Origin: Methylomonas albis
GTDB lineage: Bacteria > Pseudomonadota > Gammaproteobacteria > Methylococcales > Methylomonadaceae
Length of the DNA stretch: 64,000 bases
Assembly: GCF_014850955.1 (NCBI RefSeq)
Contig: NZ_JACXSS010000001.1
Coordinates: 3,968,001-4,032,000 of the forward strand
Reading direction: 5' to 3'
Within the stretch, counting starts at the first letter, position 1; every line of letters begins with the position of its first letter. The translations under genes and the position numbers were made by a program. Shown here piece by piece: positions 1-9,157 of the stretch. Under the pieces are notes generated by a model. It did no database searches. It worked only from the letters and a program-made list of their open reading frames with translations, and was not told the origin of the DNA.

Positions 1-101
1 GCTCCGCTAAACAAATGAGTTTCGCCCGACTGTCGGTCGTAAAGCACCAATTCATCACCCCAATCGGCCACAGAAACTAGAGCTTGCCACTGGTAAACCA
101 C
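1..101 (-). CDS. PqqD-like peptide chaperone of the HPr-rel-A type (partial)
   Basis: Only the N-terminal part is inside the window; the gene continues past position 1. The minus-strand frame reads W-G-D-E-L-V-L-Y-D-R-Q-S-G-E-T-H-L, which matches the start of the short PqqD-like proteins of the HPr-rel-A system, where the partner genes encode an HprK-related kinase and a nucleotidyltransferase. PqqD-type proteins bind peptide substrates for modifying enzymes. An in-frame TGA lies just upstream, so a GTG at 101 is the likely start; no clear ribosome binding site is visible. It follows the exported protein gene by about 20 bases and is probably co-transcribed with it. Family call from a short stretch, so moderate confidence. 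Confidence 0.55.
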   Translation of the reverse strand, partial: MVYQWQALVSVADWGDELVLYDRQSGETHLFSG

Positions 102-121
102 AATAGCAAACGGGGTTCAGA

Positions 122-733
122 TTACACGCAATTAGAATAGAAGGTTGTAAATTCAGCCAAGGTTGCCTGACCACTTAGGAAATAGCTTGGTACGGTCTGC
201 TGTACTCCGCCAACCACAACAGCATTGTTAAGCACTGTCGCTATCTGATATGCCAACAATTGATTAGAAGGATCAGTCAAAGCGGCCAACAACGTCGCAG
301 TGGATGTACTTGACACCCCGCTAATCACAGAACTTGCCAAAACTTTGGCATTAGCGGCCTCCCAAGTTTTAACGGCAGCGAGGTCTTTGTTATTAGACCA
401 AAGAGTGGAGGTAAACTTTAGATTAGTAGGACTATAAGTGGCCTTACCACAACCAGCCGGCCATGTTGCAGCTAAAGCCCAAGCTGCCGGTGTTTTCCAG
501 TTAGTATTCTTAACATTAGCCACATTTGAGACGGCATGATTGGCATTAGAGAATGAAGTGAAACCCGATTGTGAACAGGTATCTGTAGCCCACGCCGACC
601 GATTGGTCAAAGTCATTATAATCGGCGCCACGACAGCCCCAACCTTAGCAAACGATCTACGAGAACTATTTACCTGTTCAGGTGCTTTATGGCTTTCAGA
701 CGCTGAATTTTGTTCATTATTTTTATATTCCAT
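122..733 (-). CDS. Exported protein of unknown function with twin-arginine-like signal
   Basis: I do not recognise a characterised family. The 203-residue product begins with a polar stretch, then S-R-R-S-F-A-K followed by a hydrophobic segment ending in S-A-W-A, which resembles a twin-arginine signal peptide with a signal peptidase I site. The mature part is rich in Ala, Thr, Ser and Asn and has only three cysteines, one close to the cleavage site, one in the middle and one as the penultimate residue. A GTG lies 12 bases upstream in frame, but the ATG at 733 is preferred. The gene sits between the AsnB-like amidotransferase and the PqqD-like gene, so it could be a substrate or partner of that system (inference). 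Confidence 0.6.
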   Translation of the reverse strand: MEYKNNEQNSASESHKAPEQVNSSRRSFAKVGAVVAPIIMTLTNRSAWATDTCSQSGFTSFSNANHAVSNVANVKNTNWKTPAAWALAATWPAGCGKATYSPTNLKFTSTLWSNNKDLAAVKTWEAANAKVLASSVISGVSSTSTATLLAALTDPSNQLLAYQIATVLNNAVVVGGVQQTVPSYFLSGQATLAEFTTFYSNCV

Positions 734-833
734 CGGACACACCACTGATTTATTTGAATTGGATCACACTTTAGCAAAACACCTTGTTTCTGTCTATCGC
801 ACAAACGTACAGGCTAGCCAGCAAAACGGAGCA

Positions 834-2723
834 TTATTCAAGATTATTTCTGATAAATGCTTCAAACATGAGTAAGGACCAAATCGGCGCACTGTAATCA
901 CGCAAACCTGCTTGATGCTGGCTAACTATATGCTGCAAATAGATTCCATCGAACCAGCCGGTGCTTCGTAATGTATCCCCCAATAAAGCCTGCTGCACCC
1001 GCTGCTTTAACGGCCCACGGAACCAACTGCTCAACGGCACTGCAAAACCCATTTTGGGTCGGTAAAGAATATCATTGGGCAAATAAGGTTCCAATGCTTT
1101 CTTAAAGAGATATTTGCCTTCCCGGCCATGTAGTTTCAAATCGGGCGGCAAAGTTGCCATCCATTCCACTAGCTTATGATCCAGCAACGGCACCCGCACT
1201 TCTAAGGCATGCGCCATGCTGGCCCGGTCGACTTTAGTCAAGATATCGCCAGCCAGATAAGTTTTCAAATCCAGATATTGCACCATCGATAATGGATGAT
1301 CCGGCGCTTGCTGACTATACCGACGGAACACTTCGATAGCCTGATACCCTTGCAACTCGCTTTTTAAACTATCACTAAATAATTGGCTGCGCATACCGTT
1401 GGAAAGTACCGATACGCTGTGAAAATAACCCTCCATCGAATCCCGGCCAATAGACTCAAGCGTCGTTTTCGCTCTTAATGCCTTGGGAGCCCAATCCAAC
1501 TTGGGATAGACCCTGCCAAAGGTCGAGAACAAAGGTACCCGTAAAGCATCGGGTAATAAAGCCCTCATCCGCTCTTCGTAAGTATGCCAGCGGTAGCGCC
1601 GGTAACCGGCCAGGTTCTCGTCGCCACCGTCGCCGGATAACACCACGGTCACCTGCTTCTTAGCCAGCTCGCAAACCCGATAAGTCGGTAATGCAGAACT
1701 GTCTGCATAAGGCTCGTCATACAAACCGGACAATTGATCAATCAGACTAAAGTCGTCCGGATCGACTTGCTCGACGCGGTGTGCAGTATGGTAGCGCTCG
1801 GCAACCTGAGCAGCGAATTGCGCTTCGTTAAATTTCGGGTCGCCGAACGAAATCGAACAAGTATTGACGGGCTCTTTAGACAAACCCGCCATCAATGCCA
1901 CTACACCACTGGAATCAACGCCGCCAGACAGAAATGCCCCCAAGGGCACATCAGCGACCATCCGAATTTTCACCGCCTCGCGTAAACGTTCGATTAGCTC
2001 CTCGCCGGCTTCGGCCGCATGGCCCGCAGAAGCGGTCTGAAATTTAACATCCCAATATTGTTTAGGACGAAAACCGTTCTGCCCACGTTTGATCGTCAGA
2101 CAATATCCAGGCTCGAGCTTATAAACACCACGGTAAATAGTCTTAGGATCAGGAATATATCCAAAACCGAAATAGTCTTCTATCGCGGTGGGATCAACCT
2201 CTTTAGGCAACAGTGGATGCTGTTTCAAGGCTTTCAGTTCGGAACCGAAAATGAATTGACCATTGCTGAGCTCGGCATAAAACAACGGCTTCACACCTAA
2301 ACGGTCACGCGCCAAAAACAAGGTCTGACTGGATCTATCCCAAATTGCAAACGCAAACATGCCACGCAAACGTTCGACGCTAGACTCACCCCAAGCCTGC
2401 CAAGCATAAAGAATCACTTCGGTATCGCAATGGGTCCTGAAGCTATATCCCAATGCTTCCAACTCTGCACGCAATTCCGGAAAATTATAAACCTCGCCGT
2501 TATAAGTCAACACTACATTGCCATCTTGGCTATGCATCGGTTGCTGGCCGCTGGACAAGTCGATAATAGATAGACGGCGATGGCCAAAGCCCAAACCAGG
2601 CTCGGTATGCAAACCACCTTCATCAGGCCCCCGGTGAAACTGGGACTCGTTCATCCGCGACAACAAATTGCGGTCTATTTCACTAGCACCTGTAATATCG
2701 AAAATACCGACTATGCCGCACAT
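834..2723 (-). CDS. AsnB-type amidotransferase of the XrtA/PEP-CTERM system
   Basis: A 629-residue glutamine-hydrolysing asparagine synthetase homologue. The mature N-terminus would expose the class II amidotransferase nucleophile Cys2 (M-C-G-I-V-G), with R-G-P-D-E-G-G, Y-N-G-E-V-Y-N and the D-T-E-V motif of the glutaminase domain in the first 105 residues. The ATP-pyrophosphatase loop S-G-G-V-D-S-S is at residues 266-272. The enzyme should transfer ammonia from glutamine to a carboxylate. In exosortase A loci this gene type is thought to amidate an envelope sugar or peptide substrate rather than make free asparagine. It starts 20 bases after the glycosyltransferase stop with an AGAGAGAA ribosome binding site, so it is the distal part of the same operon. 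Confidence 0.9.
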   Translation of the reverse strand: MCGIVGIFDITGASEIDRNLLSRMNESQFHRGPDEGGLHTEPGLGFGHRRLSIIDLSSGQQPMHSQDGNVVLTYNGEVYNFPELRAELEALGYSFRTHCDTEVILYAWQAWGESSVERLRGMFAFAIWDRSSQTLFLARDRLGVKPLFYAELSNGQFIFGSELKALKQHPLLPKEVDPTAIEDYFGFGYIPDPKTIYRGVYKLEPGYCLTIKRGQNGFRPKQYWDVKFQTASAGHAAEAGEELIERLREAVKIRMVADVPLGAFLSGGVDSSGVVALMAGLSKEPVNTCSISFGDPKFNEAQFAAQVAERYHTAHRVEQVDPDDFSLIDQLSGLYDEPYADSSALPTYRVCELAKKQVTVVLSGDGGDENLAGYRRYRWHTYEERMRALLPDALRVPLFSTFGRVYPKLDWAPKALRAKTTLESIGRDSMEGYFHSVSVLSNGMRSQLFSDSLKSELQGYQAIEVFRRYSQQAPDHPLSMVQYLDLKTYLAGDILTKVDRASMAHALEVRVPLLDHKLVEWMATLPPDLKLHGREGKYLFKKALEPYLPNDILYRPKMGFAVPLSSWFRGPLKQRVQQALLGDTLRSTGWFDGIYLQHIVSQHQAGLRDYSAPIWSLLMFEAFIRNNLE

Positions 2724-2743
2724 ATGAGTTCTCTCTGGATCAT

Positions 2744-3880
2744 TTACTGCTTGTCATAAACTTGCCGATAGCGATCCACCATGCTATCGATTGAAAATTC
2801 CGTCTGAATCCGTCGAACTGAAGCTTCGCCTAATCGCCTCCGCTTGTCGTCATCCACCACCAAATCCTGCATGGCACATGACAGTCCTTCGACGTCCTCT
2901 TTTTCTACCAAACAACCTGTCTGAGCATCCAGCACCAACTCGGGGTTGCCGCCGACGCGGGTAGCAATAACCGGTAAACCGCTAGCCATCGCTTCCAATA
3001 TAGTATTGGAAATACCTTCCGCCTTTGACGGCAATACGAAAATATCCAGGCTACGTAGAATTTCAGGGATGTCGTTACGTTCGCCGGGTAACCAGACTTT
3101 ATCGATCAGGCTGGCGGTATTCAACAATTCAATCGCTTCAGCGCGCAAAGGCCCATCACCTATCAAAAACAAGCGGGCAATTTTGGCAAATTCCGGCGAC
3201 TTTTCGCAAGCATCAATAAACGCCAGCACCAGCGTCAGCTGATCTTTAACACCGTGCATCCTCCCTACCGTGCCGATCACCAGCTTTTGATCTAAATCCA
3301 GCAAGCAGGCTTCCGGCACCCGCCGTTTCCCCATGCGAGGATAAAAGATTTTGGTGTCAACACCGTTACAAATCCGGGTAATTTTTTTTGCGGGAATACC
3401 GACGCGCGTCAGCAAATAATCCTGCAAATGCTGCGACAGTGGGATAACGCGGTGAATGATTAATCCCAAAATTCGCCGTAGCCATTGGTACTTAATATTA
3501 CTACCGTCCGGATCGAAGACATCCCAACCATGTTCGCTATGTACCCGGTAAGGCACACCAGCTAACAACGCGCAAATCTGATATTCGATAGCCGCTAAAT
3601 TACGGGTATGTACAATAGCCGGCTGCCATTGTTTCAACAACCGATAGACGCTATAGAACGACGCCCAATCCTGACCTGGCGGCTTATGTAACTGATGGAC
3701 AATCACATCTTGCCGTTTAATACGTTGGCTGAAATCCGTACTATCTGCCAAACAGATAATGGCGTGCCGATAGCTGTCTTCCGGTAAATTATTAATGATA
3801 TTAACCAGACCGTTCTCCAGGCCGCCAACGCCCAGCCGATAAATGATATGCACGATTAACGGCGACAAAGAACTGGACAT
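2744..3880 (-). CDS. GT4-type glycosyltransferase (XrtA system, TIGR03088-like)
   Basis: A 378-residue GT-B fold glycosyltransferase of family GT4. It begins with the glycine-rich acceptor loop G-V-G-G-L-E-N-G-L and carries the nucleotide-sugar binding segment E-G-I-S-N-T-I-L-E-A-M-A-S-G-L-P-V near residue 290, which holds the E-x7-E signature. It should add a sugar during assembly of the exopolysaccharide repeat unit at the cytoplasmic face of the membrane. Its ATG directly abuts the TAA of the preceding glycosyltransferase gene, so the two are translationally coupled. In most exosortase A loci the xrtA gene lies next to or between these two glycosyltransferases; here there is no room for it. 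Confidence 0.87.
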   Translation of the reverse strand: MSSSLSPLIVHIIYRLGVGGLENGLVNIINNLPEDSYRHAIICLADSTDFSQRIKRQDVIVHQLHKPPGQDWASFYSVYRLLKQWQPAIVHTRNLAAIEYQICALLAGVPYRVHSEHGWDVFDPDGSNIKYQWLRRILGLIIHRVIPLSQHLQDYLLTRVGIPAKKITRICNGVDTKIFYPRMGKRRVPEACLLDLDQKLVIGTVGRMHGVKDQLTLVLAFIDACEKSPEFAKIARLFLIGDGPLRAEAIELLNTASLIDKVWLPGERNDIPEILRSLDIFVLPSKAEGISNTILEAMASGLPVIATRVGGNPELVLDAQTGCLVEKEDVEGLSCAMQDLVVDDDKRRRLGEASVRRIQTEFSIDSMVDRYRQVYDKQ

Positions 3881-5086
3881 TTATGCAGACTCACCCGCCA
3901 ACAATCGGCACAAGTGCTGGCCGTTTTGCTCCCAACTGAAATCGCTTTCCACATAGCGGCGATTGGCCCCAACCAATTCGATCCGCTGCTCCAAAAACCT
4001 TAAAACCAGGCTGGCAAAGTCTTCGGCTGAGTCGGCTATCGCCACTTGTAAATCCGCTCCACCCGGTATGCCTTCCATAGCCGCTGTGGTAGCCACTATT
4101 GGCTTCGCCATCGCCATCGCTTCCAACACCTTGTTTTGAATACCTCTGGCAATCCGCAAGGGTGCAACGACAACGTCGGCATGAGCAACATACGGCCTGA
4201 CATCCTCAACTCGCCCTGTAACCATAACACCAGGATCGTTTTCCGCCAGTTGCAGCACCTCTCTGGCAGGCTTGGAACCAACTATGTAAAAATGCACGTC
4301 CGGTAGAGCGCTTCTAATAATCGGAAATACCTGCTCGGCAAACCATTTAACCGCATCAACATTAGCCCAATAATCCATCGCACCGGTGAACACAATAGCC
4401 TGCCGCACCGCCGGAAACGGCGTCTCCCATAGTAATTCCGGATCGAACCTATCGGTATCCACTCCGTTGTTTACAAAACTAATTTTTGCGGCGGATTCCG
4501 GCGCCAACGCTTTAAACAACCCAGCCTCCTGTTCGGAGACAAATATCGTCGCATCGGCCAATGCGGCGATGCGTTGCTCGTAGGCCAACAGTTTTTCGGC
4601 TTCTCGCCGATAAATCCAGCTTGCGGGCCAATGCTTACTGAGCGCATATTGCCGCCATTTGTCGGAATCGACATCGACAAAGTCGGCCAACCGATGCAAA
4701 TTGGTATATTTGTCAACATATTGCGCCATGGGTGATGAAAAAATCATTACCCGCTCTATACTCTGCTCGCGAATGGTTTTATCTACCCATTCTTGTAGCT
4801 GCTGATTGCGATAATAAGGCAAACTCAACGCTTCACCGCTGAGCAAACCTAGCAGACTCATAATTTTGCCAAGCCGGGGATTTAAATCGATACAACAAGC
4901 ATCCTGGCAGAATGTTTTTAAGGCATCGACAAATTCCCGGTCATCCGGATCATCAACAAAAGTACCGAGAAATATCTGATATTCCGCCGACAAGGCCTGC
5001 AAAAAGTGAAATGAACGAATCTTGTCGCCCTTGTTCGGCGGATAGGGAATACGATGAACTAAATACAGTAATTTAGGCTTGCTCAT
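3881..5086 (-). CDS. Glycosyltransferase (XrtA system, TIGR03087-like)
   Basis: A 401-residue GT4-like glycosyltransferase. The start M-S-K-P-K-L-L-Y-L-V-H-R-I-P-Y-P-P-N-K-G is typical of this family, and the ATG at 5086 overlaps the TAA of the FemAB gene (TAATG), so it is chosen over an upstream in-frame ATG at 5110 that would overlap FemAB by 25 bases. The C-terminal donor-site segment (I-Q-N-K-V-L-E-A-M-A-M-A-K-P-I-V) is conserved. It should act in exopolysaccharide repeat-unit synthesis in the cytoplasm. It is coupled at both ends to its neighbours within a long minus-strand operon. Confidence 0.87.
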   Translation of the reverse strand: MSKPKLLYLVHRIPYPPNKGDKIRSFHFLQALSAEYQIFLGTFVDDPDDREFVDALKTFCQDACCIDLNPRLGKIMSLLGLLSGEALSLPYYRNQQLQEWVDKTIREQSIERVMIFSSPMAQYVDKYTNLHRLADFVDVDSDKWRQYALSKHWPASWIYRREAEKLLAYEQRIAALADATIFVSEQEAGLFKALAPESAAKISFVNNGVDTDRFDPELLWETPFPAVRQAIVFTGAMDYWANVDAVKWFAEQVFPIIRSALPDVHFYIVGSKPAREVLQLAENDPGVMVTGRVEDVRPYVAHADVVVAPLRIARGIQNKVLEAMAMAKPIVATTAAMEGIPGGADLQVAIADSAEDFASLVLRFLEQRIELVGANRRYVESDFSWEQNGQHLCRLLAGESA

Positions 5087-6105
5087 TAGCCTAAGTCCTT
5101 GGCAAGCCAAGGACCGACCAACTGGCTAATCGGTAAAGGCAATCGCTTCCAAGCCGCAATGAACAAGCGGTATTTGGGATTCAGCGGATTGATTTCTGGT
5201 ATTTGTTTGGCCTTGACCAGATCGACTTCGTAAAACAGCGGCTCAGGTTCGAAACCCCAGTGTTTTTTAAAGCGATACGAGCCAGTACCGATTTTACTGC
5301 GACCGTAATCGAAAACCCGGCAACCCTTTTCCACCCCGCGCCGCATGACCTCCCAATACATGAAATCGTTACCTTTCAAATCACGGGCTGCATCGGTGCC
5401 GCCGCCGTAATAAGGCAAAACCTCATCCTTGAAATAAAAACTCATTACGCTGGCCACTAGCTCGCCCTCGTGCTCTATTGTCAGCACTTCGCAATTTTCG
5501 CCGAATACATCCTGCAAAATTTGAAAATATTTTTTCGGAAATACCGGTGTTCCCAGGTTTCTGACGCTTTCGGAATATGCGCGATGCAGTCGCTCGACGT
5601 TGTCGTCTATTACGCTAACCAAGCCCGCTTTGATACCTGCCCGAACCATCGCGCGCTGCTTGCGCGGAATGGCATTCAGATTCTTTTCGACATCCGGATC
5701 GAGTTCTTTTCTGAACGTGACATAGAGTTCTTTGTGCGGCCAGTCCGAATGACATTGCTGTCTGTTTCGCATCTCCAAGCTATCTACGCCCAACTCTCTA
5801 GCTAGTTGTTGCGCTTGGGTTTGTAACGCGCTAAAAGCCTCATCGTTACTGGCAACAATTCCCCCATAGACACAAAACGCATTTGAAACCAGAGAATTGC
5901 CAAACAATAAGCTATTGACGTGGGTCAAGGGCAAAATACCGGTAATTTCGCCATCTTGCTCGGTGTAATAATAATAAGTGTTATGTCCGAAAGCCTGCTT
6001 GATCACCTGCTGCCAGGCTGCTAAATGAAAAAAGCTGCCATCCGCCGCCGCCATGACATAGTGGTCCCAACGCTCGCTTTGGGCAGGCTCAAATAATTTG
6101 ATCAT
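5086..6105 (-). CDS. FemAB-related acyl/aminoacyl transferase of the XrtA system
   Basis: A 339-residue protein of the FemAB/GNAT-like superfamily. The N-terminal half (S-F-F-H-L-A-A-W-Q-Q-V-I) and the C-terminal Y-Y-G-G-G-T, F-D-Y-G-R-S-K and K-K-H-W-G-F segments are those of the PEP-CTERM/exosortase A associated FemAB group. FemAB proteins transfer amino acids from aminoacyl-tRNA to cell-wall precursors; what this branch transfers in exopolysaccharide loci is not established. The gene ends in TAATG overlap with the next glycosyltransferase and starts 3 bases after the deacetylase stop, so it is tightly embedded in the operon. Confidence 0.85.
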   Translation of the reverse strand: MIKLFEPAQSERWDHYVMAAADGSFFHLAAWQQVIKQAFGHNTYYYYTEQDGEITGILPLTHVNSLLFGNSLVSNAFCVYGGIVASNDEAFSALQTQAQQLARELGVDSLEMRNRQQCHSDWPHKELYVTFRKELDPDVEKNLNAIPRKQRAMVRAGIKAGLVSVIDDNVERLHRAYSESVRNLGTPVFPKKYFQILQDVFGENCEVLTIEHEGELVASVMSFYFKDEVLPYYGGGTDAARDLKGNDFMYWEVMRRGVEKGCRVFDYGRSKIGTGSYRFKKHWGFEPEPLFYEVDLVKAKQIPEINPLNPKYRLFIAAWKRLPLPISQLVGPWLAKDLG

Positions 6106-6108
6106 GAC

Positions 6109-6975
6109 TTATTTTGATGATTTGTCTGTTTGCTGGGTTAGAAACACGCTCTGCATGGTATCCCAAGCAAAATCGGTCAGTAAGCTGTTAAGGCGATTTT
6201 GCATTCGACCCAGATTCAGATAATGCCTGAAGCGGGTTTTAAACGACAGATTATGCTGCCGAGGCTGTTCGGGATCTATTTCCCAAGGGTGAAAATAAAA
6301 AATTCCAGACTGGTTTTCGTTCTTATTGATATGGCGGTAAGCCCATTTAGAAAACTGATACGGATACAATCTAAAAAACCCGCCTCCGCCACAAGGAATA
6401 TTACGATCCAAAATTTTCAATGTCGTAATGGGTATTTCCAGTAGCTTAGGCGCGTTATCCGGCCGGTAGGCAAAGCGAGGAGCGCCCGGCATACCGTATA
6501 AATCGTGCTTCACAGGATAAATACTGGAACTGTACTGAAAGCCTTCATCCTCCAAGACCTCCAGCGCCCAAAGGTTATTAGCGCCGATCGAATAGCTAGC
6601 CGCCCGATAACCCACGATTGGCTGGCCGCCAATATCTTCGAGAATCTGCCGGCTAAGCCTAAGGTCTTGCCGGAACTGTTCCGGAGTTTGTTCGGTTACT
6701 CGAGTGTGTTGGTAACCGTGGGAAGCTAGCTCATGCCCCTCATCGACAATCCGCCGAACCAGCTGTGGATAACGCTCAGCCACCCAGCCCAAGGTAAAAA
6801 ATGTCGCATTTACCTGAGTTTGAGCAAACAAATCCAGAATTCGTTGGGTATTCTGCTCCACCCGATGCGGCAAGCCGTCCCACTGACAACGCTGAATATT
6901 CGCCTCAAACGCCGAGACCTGAAAATAATCCTCGACATCGACCGTCATTGCATTGACACGCACTGGCAAAGTCAT
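6109..6975 (-). CDS. Polysaccharide deacetylase (XrtA system)
   Basis: A 288-residue carbohydrate esterase family 4 protein. It opens with N-A-M-T-V-D-V-E-D-Y-F-Q-V, whose paired acidic residues supply the catalytic base and a metal ligand, and carries the zinc-binding H-E-L-A-S-H-G (HxxxH-type motif) near residue 80 and Y-R-A-A-S-Y-S. The C-terminal Y-F-H-P-W-E-I-D supplies the conserved late histidine. It probably removes N-acetyl groups from hexosamines of the exopolysaccharide or its precursor. It has no signal peptide, so it probably acts at the cytoplasmic side. It starts 6 bases after the wecB stop. Confidence 0.88.
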   Translation of the reverse strand: MTLPVRVNAMTVDVEDYFQVSAFEANIQRCQWDGLPHRVEQNTQRILDLFAQTQVNATFFTLGWVAERYPQLVRRIVDEGHELASHGYQHTRVTEQTPEQFRQDLRLSRQILEDIGGQPIVGYRAASYSIGANNLWALEVLEDEGFQYSSSIYPVKHDLYGMPGAPRFAYRPDNAPKLLEIPITTLKILDRNIPCGGGGFFRLYPYQFSKWAYRHINKNENQSGIFYFHPWEIDPEQPRQHNLSFKTRFRHYLNLGRMQNRLNSLLTDFAWDTMQSVFLTQQTDKSSK

Positions 6976-6981
6976 ACAGCC

Positions 6982-8109
6982 TTAACCTGCCAACTGATAA
7001 CGACGTACAATTTCATCGACGATACGACCAGCGGCGTTACCATCCCAATACTCTGGAACTCGGCCGCTTTTACCGCCCGTGTGCAAAATATCATCGACGC
7101 ATTGCAAAATTTTAGTAGGATCGGTTCCGACAATAGTATTGGTGCCCTCCGCAATCGTAATGGGTCTTTCGGTATTTTCCCGTAACGTGACGCAAGGCAC
7201 GCCCAATGCAGTGGTCTCTTCTTGTAAGCCACCGGAGTCAGTCAACACCACTCGCGCGGATTGCATCAAGCCAAGCATTTCCAAATATGCCACGGGAGGC
7301 AACATGATGACCCTCTGTTCTGGCAGTACACTCAGCAAACCTGCTTCCGCAATTTTCTGTTGTGTGCGAGGGTGAACAGGAAATATCACCGGTAGTTTTT
7401 CACTGATGTCCCCCAAAACCCGAACCAAACGCGTTAATGTTTCGGGATCGTCGACGTTGGAGGGTCTGTGTAATGTTAACAATGCATAAGATTTTTCCAC
7501 GACAACCTGTTTTGAACCGTATCGTTGCAATGTTTCCAAAAACGGAGAGGCTTGTCGACAATTAGCAAGCAAGGTATCGATCATCACATTACCGGTAAAA
7601 CATATACGTTGCTCGGAAATACCTTCTTTAATCAAATTGTCGGCTGCGGCACGTTCCGTGGTAAATAACAGATCAGATAGCTGATCGGTCAAAATCCGGT
7701 TAATCTCTTCCGGCATTAGCCGGTCATAACTCCTCAAACCGGCTTCAACATGAATCAATGGAATATTTTTCTTAACGGCAACCAAACCGCAGGCGATTGT
7801 TGAGTTAACGTCACCCACGACCAACACCGCAAAAGGCTTCGCTTCGTCCAAAACCGGCTCAAAACGTAACATGACATTTGCAGTCTGCACAGCATGACTA
7901 CCGGAGCCAACACCCAAATCCTTATCCGGCTCCGGAATACCCAACTGCTGAAAAAAAGTATCTTTCATGGCTTGATCATAATGCTGGCCGGTATGCACTA
8001 GATAAGGCGTGATCAAATGCTTAACCGCTTGCAATTGCCTGATAATCGGCGCCATTTTCATAAAATTAGGCCGAGCGCCAACCACGCAAACCAATACTTT
8101 AGGGGACAT
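6982..8109 (-). CDS. wecB: UDP-N-acetylglucosamine 2-epimerase
   Basis: A 375-residue non-hydrolysing epimerase that interconverts UDP-GlcNAc and UDP-ManNAc in the cytoplasm. Family motifs visible are G-A-R-P-N-F-M-K-M-A-P at the N-terminus, T-G-Q-H-Y-D, H-V-E-A-G-L-R-S, P-E-E-I-N-R, L-T-L-H-R-P-S-N-V-D, and T-D-S-G-G-L-Q-E-E near residue 290. Its product would supply ManNAc-type sugars for the repeat unit of this exopolysaccharide, and the deacetylase immediately downstream may act on the same sugar (inference). It begins 5 bases after the ATPase gene stop, inside the operon. Confidence 0.93.
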   Translation of the reverse strand: MSPKVLVCVVGARPNFMKMAPIIRQLQAVKHLITPYLVHTGQHYDQAMKDTFFQQLGIPEPDKDLGVGSGSHAVQTANVMLRFEPVLDEAKPFAVLVVGDVNSTIACGLVAVKKNIPLIHVEAGLRSYDRLMPEEINRILTDQLSDLLFTTERAAADNLIKEGISEQRICFTGNVMIDTLLANCRQASPFLETLQRYGSKQVVVEKSYALLTLHRPSNVDDPETLTRLVRVLGDISEKLPVIFPVHPRTQQKIAEAGLLSVLPEQRVIMLPPVAYLEMLGLMQSARVVLTDSGGLQEETTALGVPCVTLRENTERPITIAEGTNTIVGTDPTKILQCVDDILHTGGKSGRVPEYWDGNAAGRIVDEIVRRYQLAG

Positions 8110-8114
8110 TTTTG

Positions 8115-9146
8115 TTAATCCAGGGTGGTTGTTTCGCTGTACACAGCATCCATATCTAATTGCAACAAAATAGCTTTTCTAAGCAGCGCTTTTTCTTTAT
8201 TCAAACTGCTCCGAAGATTGGTAACAACATCTTCGAGTCTAGCAATACGGTGCTCGAGAGATTCTCCATCACTACCACTATGACGATGTAAGGGCGGCAT
8301 CGAATTTTCAGACTCCTCATCAGCCACTTCCAGCAACATTTCTTCCTTTACCTCAACGATAACTTTCGTCACGGCCTGCTCATCCAGTAACGTCAACTCT
8401 TCCAAATAGCCAAACAATAGCAAACGATCACACAAGGAATTAATGCGCCTGGGAATACCACCACTAAACTCGTGAATAGCCTCAAACACCCTAGGTGTAA
8501 ACTCCGGAGTTCCTGACCAACCCGCAGTTTGCAGCCTAAACATTATGTATTCTTTGGTTTCTTCCAAATCCAGCGGATCAAGCTGAAATGTGGACACAAT
8601 CCGTTGCTTAAGCTGCTCCATATCCGCTGAATAAATGGTACGTTTCAATTCAGTTTGCCCAACCAAAAACACCTGAAAAACAGGGTTGCCATTAACGTCA
8701 AGATTGGTAAGCATCCGTAACTCTTCCAATGATTGTTTTGGCAGGTTCTGCGCTTCATCAACGATTAATAATAAGCGTCTACCTTCTCTGGCCTTTTCAA
8801 TAATAAACTTTTCGAAGCCTGATAATAAACTGGCCTTATCCGTCAGTGAAAATGCAAAACCAAATGTCGATGCCGCCATCCGCAAGGTATCTTCCGGACC
8901 AACCTGAGACGTCATCATGACTCCGATTAACAACTTCTCTTTATTTAAATTTTTTATCAAACTCTTTACTAGCATAGTTTTGCCCGTGCCAGGCGAGCCG
9001 ATAACCAGCACAAAGCCTTCACCTTGTGTCAGACCATAGTGCATATAAGCGAGAGCACGTTTATGTACCGAGCTTTGGAAAAAAAAATCGGGATCCGCAC
9101 TTAGTTGAAAAGGCTTTTGGGTAAGATTATAAAATCCGTCGTACAT
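8115..9146 (-). CDS. ExeA-like AAA ATPase of the XrtA locus
   Basis: A 343-residue ATPase similar to ExeA/GspA of type II secretion. Walker A G-S-P-G-T-G-K-T is at residues 50-57 and Walker B L-L-L-I-V-D-E at 125-131; the start M-Y-D-G-F-Y-N-L-T-Q-K-P-F is typical of the group. The C-terminus ends in a charged segment predicted to be coiled coil. Unlike ExeA there is no obvious transmembrane or peptidoglycan-binding domain. It is found in exosortase A exopolysaccharide loci and probably energises or organises export machinery; the exact task is unknown. It lies 11 bases downstream of the outer-membrane barrel gene. Confidence 0.85.
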   Translation of the reverse strand: MYDGFYNLTQKPFQLSADPDFFFQSSVHKRALAYMHYGLTQGEGFVLVIGSPGTGKTMLVKSLIKNLNKEKLLIGVMMTSQVGPEDTLRMAASTFGFAFSLTDKASLLSGFEKFIIEKAREGRRLLLIVDEAQNLPKQSLEELRMLTNLDVNGNPVFQVFLVGQTELKRTIYSADMEQLKQRIVSTFQLDPLDLEETKEYIMFRLQTAGWSGTPEFTPRVFEAIHEFSGGIPRRINSLCDRLLLFGYLEELTLLDEQAVTKVIVEVKEEMLLEVADEESENSMPPLHRHSGSDGESLEHRIARLEDVVTNLRSSLNKEKALLRKAILLQLDMDAVYSETTTLD

Positions 9147-9157
9147 GTGTTTGTTTT

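Noticed and set aside
540-875. Plus-strand open frame of 111 codons at the left edge
   Set aside because: It lies antisense to the exported protein gene and the end of the amidotransferase gene, and has no recognisable domain or ribosome binding site.
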